Source: DATELY01 sp035276085 (GTDB lineage Bacteria > Pseudomonadota > Gammaproteobacteria > Steroidobacterales > Steroidobacteraceae). From it: a stretch of DNA of 10,838 nt. The position numbers were made by a program, and so were the translations under genes. The stretch lies in NCBI GenBank assembly GCA_035276085.1, contig DATELY010000187.1:1-10838 (forward strand). Direction: 5' to 3'. Below the pieces are notes generated by a model. It saw only the letters and a program-made list of their open reading frames with translations, had not been told where the DNA came from and made no database searches. Positions 6,508-10,838 of the stretch are shown piece after piece; positions within the stretch are counted from its first letter, which is position 1; each line of letters begins with the position of its first letter.

Positions 6508-7645
6508 AACGAGCCTGGTACACCATCAGCGGCTGGATGACGTCGCCCGTGTGGTTATTCCAGGAGTTGCGCTCATAGGTCATCACCGCCGCGAGGTCCA
6601 GATCGGACAACTGCGGCGCCCAGGCCTGCATCTCGGTGTTCGCCTTGCCGTTCATCACACGGTTCATGTGATCCTCGATGCGACCGGTCACGATGGAGCT
6701 GCCGGAGAGCGCGGGATACTTACCCGCCTGCCCGAGACCATTGGCCTGGTGGCACGTTGCACAATGTTTGAGAAACACGCGCTCACCCATCGGCAGCAGC
6801 TCGGGCGCGGTCCATTGCTTCTTGCGTGCCGCAATGGCCTCTTCCGATGCGAGCGCAAGTGCCTGCGCCTGACGCGCGATCCAGGCATCGAATTGCGCTT
6901 GCGGTCTGACTTCCACGACGATCGGCATGAACGCGTGATCCTTGCCGCACAGCTCGGCGCACTGGCCTCGATACACGCCCGGCTTGTCGACCCGTGTCCA
7001 CGCTTCGTTGATGAAGCCGGGAATGGCGTCCTGCTTGACCGCGAAGTCCGGAACCCACCACGAGTGAATGACGTCCCGCGCCGTCGTCAGAAAACGCACC
7101 TTCTTTCCGGTCGGCAGCACCAATGGACGGTCGGCTTCGAGCAGATAGTGCTCGCCCTTGGCTTCCAGGTTGTCGATCTGCTTGCGAGGCGTGGCGAGAT
7201 GGCTGTAGTAGCCGAAGCCTGCGTCGACGTACTGGTAGTGCCATTTCCATTGCGAGGCGGTGATGAGGATCGTGAGATCCGCGTCCTCGTTGTCCTCGAT
7301 CTCCATCAGCGTGGTCGTCGCAGGAACCGCCATGCCGACCAGGATGAGCGTGGGGATCAATGCCCAGACCACCTCGAGGCGCTTGTTCTCATGGAACGCA
7401 GCGGGATCGGGACGTTTCGTGCGGCGGTGCGCGAAGATCGAATAGGACATCGCACCGAAAACCACGATGCCGACGACCACACATACGGCGAAGCTCATGT
7501 GATGCAGCGCCTGAATGCGCTGGCTCATCTCGGTGACGCCGGGACGCAAGTCGAACGCTGCGGAAGCTTGCGAGGACACCCCCATGGAAACGATCGCGCC
7601 TGCACAGCTCAACGAGCGGACCCTGGTGGCAATCGCGATGCGCAC
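6506..7645 (-). CDS. coxB: Cytochrome c oxidase subunit II with fused cytochrome c domain (caa3-type)
   Basis: From GTG 7645 the protein has 379 residues: a signal peptide (1-29, ending QASA before AFDLRPGVTEMSQRIQ), two membrane helices (about 51-71 and 92-113), a CuA cupredoxin domain and a C-terminal cytochrome c. CuA ligands are His194 (DVIHSWWVPDF), Cys229, Glu231, Cys233, His237 and Met240 in CAELCGKDHAFM. The electron-entry region QWKWHYQY is at about 132-139. The haem c site is CATCH at 295-299, with Met339 (TEMQAW) the likely axial ligand. The fused haem makes it caa3-type, able to accept electrons from cytochromes or a partner complex. An in-frame ATG at 7735 would add 30 basic, low-quality residues before the signal peptide and has no Shine-Dalgarno, so GTG 7645 is preferred, though uncertain. 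First gene of the oxidase operon. Confidence 0.95.
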   Translation of the reverse strand: MRIAIATRVRSLSCAGAIVSMGVSSQASAAFDLRPGVTEMSQRIQALHHMSFAVCVVVGIVVFGAMSYSIFAHRRTKRPDPAAFHENKRLEVVWALIPTLILVGMAVPATTTLMEIEDNEDADLTILITASQWKWHYQYVDAGFGYYSHLATPRKQIDNLEAKGEHYLLEADRPLVLPTGKKVRFLTTARDVIHSWWVPDFAVKQDAIPGFINEAWTRVDKPGVYRGQCAELCGKDHAFMPIVVEVRPQAQFDAWIARQAQALALASEEAIAARKKQWTAPELLPMGERVFLKHCATCHQANGLGQAGKYPALSGSSIVTGRIEDHMNRVMNGKANTEMQAWAPQLSDLDLAAVMTYERNSWNNHTGDVIQPLMVYQAR

Positions 7646-7766
7646 AGTTCCACTGCGTGAAGCCACAGGCTTCGCGCGTCGGTCCGATGCCTTTGTTCTT
7701 CTTGTTCTCGCCTTCTCGACGATGCACGCTGGCATGAAGAAAAACCGAGGTTGAGATCACCGACAC

Positions 7767-8198
7767 TCAGCGCCGCAATTGTGCCACCGTTCGGACATAC
7801 CGACGCCCCGACCAGTCGCGGTAGCGAATGGCCGTTGCACGTTCGACACTGCCCTGCCAATTGCCGCGGCGCGCCAACAGGAACTCGTCTCCATCCACTT
7901 TTGCCTGCCATGGCTCGCCGTTCCAATCGATGAACGCGAGCGTGGTATTCGCGTGCTGGTGCCACTTGCCCTCGTGGCGTGGGACCAGTACGAACGTCTT
8001 GCCATGCACCCAGGCAGTCCAGCGCCCGTCGTTCCACGTCACGAATTCCATAGTGGACTGCGCCCAGGGCTGCTGCGCCGATTCATCGCTGCTCTTCGCC
8101 GTCACTTCGTACAGGAGCTTCGCGCCCAGCACGGCAACCAGCAGCGCCGCGCAGAGGCCCAAGGCAACCGTGGTCACTGGGCCTGCAGCTGAGCGCAT
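7767..8198 (-). CDS. Hypothetical membrane-anchored, tryptophan-rich repeat protein
   Basis: I do not recognise this 143-residue protein. An N-terminal hydrophobic helix (about 8-30) is followed by a soluble, probably periplasmic part. That part contains two similar units of about 30 residues, EFVTWNDGRWTAWVHGKTFV (from residue 51) and AFIDWNGEPWQAKVDGDEFL (from residue 88). Each has the spacing F-x2-W-N-x3-W-x-A-x-V-x-G-x2-F and ends in a G-x-W step. A shorter third unit (IRYRDWSGRRYV) sits near the C-terminus. The repeat pattern in this frame supports real coding, although overlapping frames on both strands are also open. The ATG at 8198 has no clear ribosome binding site. It is on the coxB strand, 121 nt upstream of coxB, but no shared role is shown. 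The inverted-repeat element at 8220-8470 lies directly upstream. Confidence 0.65.
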   Translation of the reverse strand: MRSAAGPVTTVALGLCAALLVAVLGAKLLYEVTAKSSDESAQQPWAQSTMEFVTWNDGRWTAWVHGKTFVLVPRHEGKWHQHANTTLAFIDWNGEPWQAKVDGDEFLLARRGNWQGSVERATAIRYRDWSGRRYVRTVAQLRR

Positions 8199-8219
8199 GT
8201 TCGTGTTGGACCCGTGAGA

Positions 8220-8470
8220 CTAGCCCGCATTTCTCACAGGGATCGCGAGGCATGGCGAGTCTGCGAGGTTGGATCGCGCCGCTCTGGACTGAGACCCATA
8301 GCCGTAGCTATGGGTTGAAGGAAGAGCAAGCGAGGCGACCTCGCAGGCCGCCAGGTCCGCGATAGGTTTGGCGCAGGAACACGGTGTGTTCAGGCCAGAG
8401 AACGAGAACAGCGGTTGCATCATGTGGTTGCCACTTTGCGCCAAACCGACCTGTGAGAAATGCGGGCTAG
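8220..8470. mobile_element. 251-bp element with perfect 21-bp terminal inverted repeats (MITE or IS remnant)
   Basis: Bases 8220-8240 are an exact reverse complement of 8450-8470. Each end reads CTAG followed by CCCGCATTTCTCACAGG going inward. Because CTAG is its own reverse complement, it could be either part of the repeat or a 4-bp target duplication. Inside are nested inverted repeats: CTGCGAGGT (8261-8269) with ACCTCGCAG (8338-8346), ATCGCG (8242-8247) with CGCGAT (8358-8363), and a 9-bp hairpin ACCCATAGC/GCTATGGGT with a CGTA loop (8294-8315). No transposase is encoded; the short open frame at 8220-8444 is not convincing. The right end supplies the TAG stop of the neighbouring gene at 8467. 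The parent IS family cannot be named from sequence alone. Confidence 0.75.
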
Positions 8471-9189
8471 GGGCTCTGACTGGCCACGACGGGCTGCGAA
8501 AACAGCCGCTCGTCGGTACGAATGTTCACCGCGAGGGACTTGACCGTTACGCGCCAGCTGCCGTCGGGACGCGTCAGCCATCCGGGATAGCGAATGCGAT
8601 CGCGTTCGACATCCCAGGGGCCGCAGATCACACCGACGTTGTCGTCGTGCACCCCCATCAGATAAGGCTCGTTACGCGCATCCAGCCGGTACCAGGCGAG
8701 GCGAGCGGCACCTTCATAGACATCGAGCTCGTCCAGTCCGCCCTTGCGAACGATCGTGAGCTTGAGCGCCGGATCGGCGGCAGCAACGCGTTGCAGTATT
8801 CTGAAGGCTTGCGCGAAGTATGGGCCCGGATCCATGCGGTCTGCCGTTCCCGCCTCTTGCTGCGCGCGATCCAGCCGCCAGCTACGGTCCTTCTCGCCAT
8901 CCACGACGCGTACGAGATGCATATTCGCGCCGATGGCGTCGATGCGAAATCGCCGCTGCGGATAGTCGGTCATGATGATGGCATCGACGGTGCCGGCGTC
9001 GGTTTGTCCGTACAGTTGCGTGTACACGATCGTGCTGGCCAGTCCGGCCCAAACGAGCCGCCCGCCGACGGCGGTGAACAATCGCTCCGTCACCTGTTCA
9101 GCCTCATCCGCCGGCGCTGCGGTCGACGTCGAAACGTCGAGGGCAACTCCGAGCATCGCGGTGACACAGAGCAACACGGTGCGGATCAT
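8467..9189 (-). CDS. Exported protein of unknown function, LolA-like appearance
   Basis: This 240-residue protein has a clear signal peptide (MIRTVLLCVTAMLGVALDV, with cleavage near STAAP at about 24-25). The mature part starts with a charged helix and VGGRLVWAGLAS (41-52), then alternating strands (VDAIIMTDYPQRRFRID, DELDVYEGAARLAWYRLD) and ends in PDGSWRVTVKSLAVNIRTDERLF (208-230). The helix, GG-x3-W motif, sheet pattern and final block resemble proteins with the LolA/LolB-like lipoprotein-binding fold, but I do not assign a family. The start at 9189 is chosen for its GGAG site and because it begins the signal peptide; the frame stays open to 9342 with no plausible protein sequence. The TAG stop lies within the CTAG end of the adjacent inverted-repeat element, so the original C-terminus may have changed. 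Cofactor motifs are absent. Confidence 0.8.
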   Translation of the reverse strand: MIRTVLLCVTAMLGVALDVSTSTAAPADEAEQVTERLFTAVGGRLVWAGLASTIVYTQLYGQTDAGTVDAIIMTDYPQRRFRIDAIGANMHLVRVVDGEKDRSWRLDRAQQEAGTADRMDPGPYFAQAFRILQRVAAADPALKLTIVRKGGLDELDVYEGAARLAWYRLDARNEPYLMGVHDDNVGVICGPWDVERDRIRYPGWLTRPDGSWRVTVKSLAVNIRTDERLFSQPVVASQSP

Positions 9190-9203
9190 TGGAGTAACTC
9201 CAA
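9189..9203 (-). promoter_or_regulatory. 15-bp palindrome covering the ribosome binding site of the LolA-like gene
   Basis: TTGGAGTAACTCCAA is a 7-bp perfect inverted repeat around one central base. On the minus strand its GGAG is the Shine-Dalgarno for ATG 9189, and the arm ends on the A of the ATG. It could be an operator half-site pair or a small RNA stem hiding the binding site; a 1-nt loop cannot form as such, so a real RNA stem would have fewer pairs. Confidence 0.3.
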
Positions 9204-9542
9204 CAGCGACCCAATCGACCGATGACGCCCATGGGCTGGCGTGACCCCTGAACATCGCACACAAGAAGGCATGTGCGGTGCCCGCAAACGCGACGCGATT
9301 GTCGCGCTCGCGACGTATGCCGTCTGTGCGCATTACGCGCATCTCGCAGCGCAGCGAAGCGGCAATGGGGTTACCGAGGTGAACTGCAAGTTGCGTCCCT
9401 TCCCTTGCGAAGCGGGGGAAGGACAGGATGGGTGTGTGTGAGCGTGCCTCGATATCCGCCGCGCCCCCACCCTACCCTCCCCCGCTAGCGCAAGGGAGGG
9501 AACCGAACTAGAAGTCAGCCATCGCAGCTCTGGCCGGAGCCG
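9190..9542. other. 353-bp gap between the LolA-like gene and the methyltransferase gene
   Basis: The only structure I can support is copy D of the GC-rich repeat (9385-9505) and the palindrome at 9189-9203. Short open frames on the plus strand (for example 9241-9441) run into the repeat and have no recognisable product. The promoter of the downstream minus-strand gene should lie in 9204-9384, but I see no convincing -35/-10 pair. Confidence 0.5.
9385..9505 (+). repeat. Copy D of the GC-rich hairpin repeat
   Basis: It begins with TGCAAGTTGCGTCCCTTCCC and carries the first hairpin in its cleanest form (TCCCTTGCGAAGCGGGGGA), followed by AGGACAGGATGGGTG. It ends with CCCTCCCCCGCTAGCGCAAG and GGAGGGAACCG, a second hairpin. 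It follows the methyltransferase stop (9543) by about 40 nt, so it may also act as a 3' hairpin for that transcript. Confidence 0.85.
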
Positions 9543-10442
9543 CTACTTATCGTAGGTCAGGCTCTTGATGTAGTCCGGCGTCACACCGCCCTTGACGGCA
9601 AATCCCAAGTGAGGCGAAGAATCGCACATCCCGAACCCAGCACCGAAGAAGATCGGCGGATGCTCATTGAATGTCTCGCGCCAGAGGCGCTCGTCGTTGA
9701 ACGCCTGGAGCACCTTCAGATAGGCGATATCGTGCGAGAAGAATATTCCGCCGTCAGACAACCGCGGCCAGATTCGCAGCAAACATTCCTGCGCCGAGGA
9801 AGGCAGATCGACATCCGTGAACGCGAGTGCAACTTGCTGCGGTAAGCCTGGCCCCAAAGTTTCGTTGAACCAGCCTTTGATGAAAGTACACACCGAGGAC
9901 TCACCGTAGCGATCGATGTTCGCCTTCACCGCATCCACAGGAGCGGCGTATTGCCCTACCCGCCAGTGATTGCGCTTCGTCCAGGCGACGCTTCGCCTCG
10001 CATGGAGGTCGAAGGTGTTGTAGTTGTCCGCCTCGGGCAATCCTTCGAAGCTGTCGAAGACGAACAGCTTGCGGCCCGTGAGTGCAGCCACGATCGAGAG
10101 CTTCGCCGTACTTCCGCCGTTGAAGCAGCCGCACTCCACGACAGCGCCCGGGCAGTCGATCGAAAGCATTGCCTCGGCTAGAAACAAGCCGTCCGTCGGT
10201 GTGGTCTTGATATCCATCTCCTTATCGATGCGCCGGAATCGCTTGAGGATGGATGCGCGGACAGACCCGTCGTACTTCGTGCCCCTGCCGTTGCCGAGAA
10301 ACAGATCTTCGTACCTGGCAACACTGGAACAGTCGGCCGCGTACTTTGCAGCCTGGCCAATGACTGTCTCCTGCCTTGGAAGAGTTCTCGCGACGACTTC
10401 AATGGCGCGCTTGCCGAGACTTCGAACGTTGGTTCTGTCCAT
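9543..10442 (-). CDS. TylF/MycF-family SAM-dependent O-methyltransferase
   Basis: The 299-residue protein has the class I methyltransferase motif I (VVECGCFNGGSTAKL, 101-115), the DSFEGLPE block (130-137) that follows strand 2 in TylF-like enzymes, and FTDVDLPSS (208-216), whose aspartates, with His237-Asp238 in FFSHD, fit the metal site of this family. TylF and MycF methylate sugar hydroxyls on macrolides; relatives methylate sugars of polysaccharides, so a sugar O-methylation is likely but the substrate is unknown. ATG 10442 is chosen for a GGAGG 10 nt upstream; an in-frame TTG at 10490 would add 16 residues without support. No signal peptide; it should be cytoplasmic. No glycosyltransferase or sugar gene is visible in the window. 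Its GC content looks lower than the oxidase operon (69 of 120 bases at 9601-9720 against 75 of 120 at 5281-5400), a mild hint of separate origin. Confidence 0.9.
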   Translation of the reverse strand: MDRTNVRSLGKRAIEVVARTLPRQETVIGQAAKYAADCSSVARYEDLFLGNGRGTKYDGSVRASILKRFRRIDKEMDIKTTPTDGLFLAEAMLSIDCPGAVVECGCFNGGSTAKLSIVAALTGRKLFVFDSFEGLPEADNYNTFDLHARRSVAWTKRNHWRVGQYAAPVDAVKANIDRYGESSVCTFIKGWFNETLGPGLPQQVALAFTDVDLPSSAQECLLRIWPRLSDGGIFFSHDIAYLKVLQAFNDERLWRETFNEHPPIFFGAGFGMCDSSPHLGFAVKGGVTPDYIKSLTYDK

Positions 10443-10452
10443 GCAGAAGGTG

Positions 10453-10457
10453 CCTCC
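10453..10457 (-). promoter_or_regulatory. Ribosome binding site of the methyltransferase gene
   Basis: GGAGG on the minus strand lies 10 nt before ATG 10442 and decides this start over the upstream in-frame TTG at 10490. Confidence 0.6.
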
Positions 10458-10838
10458 AGGACTTTCGTATTGGCCGCAGTGACGCGACAAGCCACGCGGG
10501 CTTGACGGCGAATAGAGAAGCTAGCCCATCGAAGCCTGGAAGTAAGTCGGAAGTCGCCCGGCGTGGGCGGGCCGATGGTCCATGTCTCCTGATGCGAGAA
10601 CCTTGTGCGACGGCCGGTCAAGCCGGCCGGATTCTTCGCTCCGCAAGACGGTAATTCCTACAATCTTCGAGCGATCGCTGGCGACGAATTCCCTTCGCAT
10701 CTTGGCAGATGGTATCTGGACCTCGGCATCAACCAGTGCTTCGGCTGCGTAAACAAGTCGTCGATTCCGCCGCGGCGGCACAGCGGCGCTGTTGGGTCCT
10801 TCCGCTGCTTCGATGACTGACACTGGACTGCGAGTCCA
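10458..10838. other. Window end without a recognisable gene
   Basis: About 380 bp. A minus-strand frame at 10521-10823 (100 residues from a GTG) and a plus-strand frame at 10605-10820 (71 residues from an ATG) are open, but neither shows a family motif, membrane helix or ribosome binding site, and they overlap each other. Small inverted repeats are visible: CAAGCC/GGCTTG (10488-10504), CGGCCGG/CCGGCCG (10611-10629) and TGGACT/AGTCCA at the very edge (10824-10838). Nothing lets me decide between a degraded gene, a short unknown gene and plain intergenic DNA. Confidence 0.4.

Noticed and set aside
6266..7660. 464-residue plus-strand open frame
   Set aside because: Antisense to coxB and the start of ctaD, without recognisable domains.
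8220..8444. 74-residue minus-strand open frame that might be a transposase remnant
   Set aside because: It lies wholly within the inverted-repeat element, has no transposase motif, and reflects hairpin sequence.
8368..9225. 285-residue plus-strand open frame
   Set aside because: Antisense to the exported LolA-like gene, which has a signal peptide and protein-like sequence.
10521..10823. 100-residue minus-strand open frame upstream of the methyltransferase
   Set aside because: No motif, no ribosome binding site, a competing frame on the other strand; not enough to call a gene.

Overview
The window looks like chromosomal DNA of a high-GC, aerobic, Gram-negative bacterium, most likely a gammaproteobacterium. 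The subunit I sequence resembles Pseudomonas-type aa3/caa3 oxidases, a DUF2909-like twin-transmembrane gene converges on coxC as in many gammaproteobacteria, and the intergenic GC-rich hairpin repeats resemble those of Xanthomonadales-like genomes. This placement is inferred from memory of families, not from a search. Almost everything is on the minus strand, so the window reads biologically from right to left.

Right end (about 9543-10838): a stand-alone TylF/MycF-type O-methyltransferase, preceded by about 400 bp in which I recognise no gene. Middle right (7646-9542): two exported or membrane-anchored proteins of unknown function, one with a LolA-like look and one small tryptophan-rich protein with an internal repeat. 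They are separated by a 251-bp element with perfect 21-bp terminal inverted repeats (8220-8470), probably a MITE or an IS remnant.

Centre (3406-7645): a compact caa3-type cytochrome c oxidase operon, coxB (CuA domain plus fused cytochrome c), ctaD/coxA, ctaG/cox11 and coxC. The coxB/ctaD gap is 12 nt and the next two junctions are 4-nt ATGA overlaps. A convergent DUF2909-like gene (3134-3340) meets coxC across a long palindrome built from GCGGTTA/GCGGTTG heptamers (3311-3400), probably a bidirectional terminator.

Left (1-2842): a second minus-strand operon with a GldC-like protein, a membrane-anchored pentaheme cytochrome c resembling ActA of alternative complex III, and the N-terminal 596 residues of a Tat-exported molybdopterin-oxidoreductase-family protein (ActB1/QrcB-like), which runs off the window edge. 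Next to a caa3 oxidase, this suggests an ACIII- or Qrc-like quinol-oxidising complex feeding electrons to the oxidase. The GldC-like gene, coupled to the cytochrome gene, is the least explained part and the best candidate for something new.

At least four copies of a GC-rich hairpin repeat are scattered through the window: three between genes (1844-1950, 2906-3054, 9385-9505) and one partial copy lying in frame inside the oxidoreductase gene (about 1-60).
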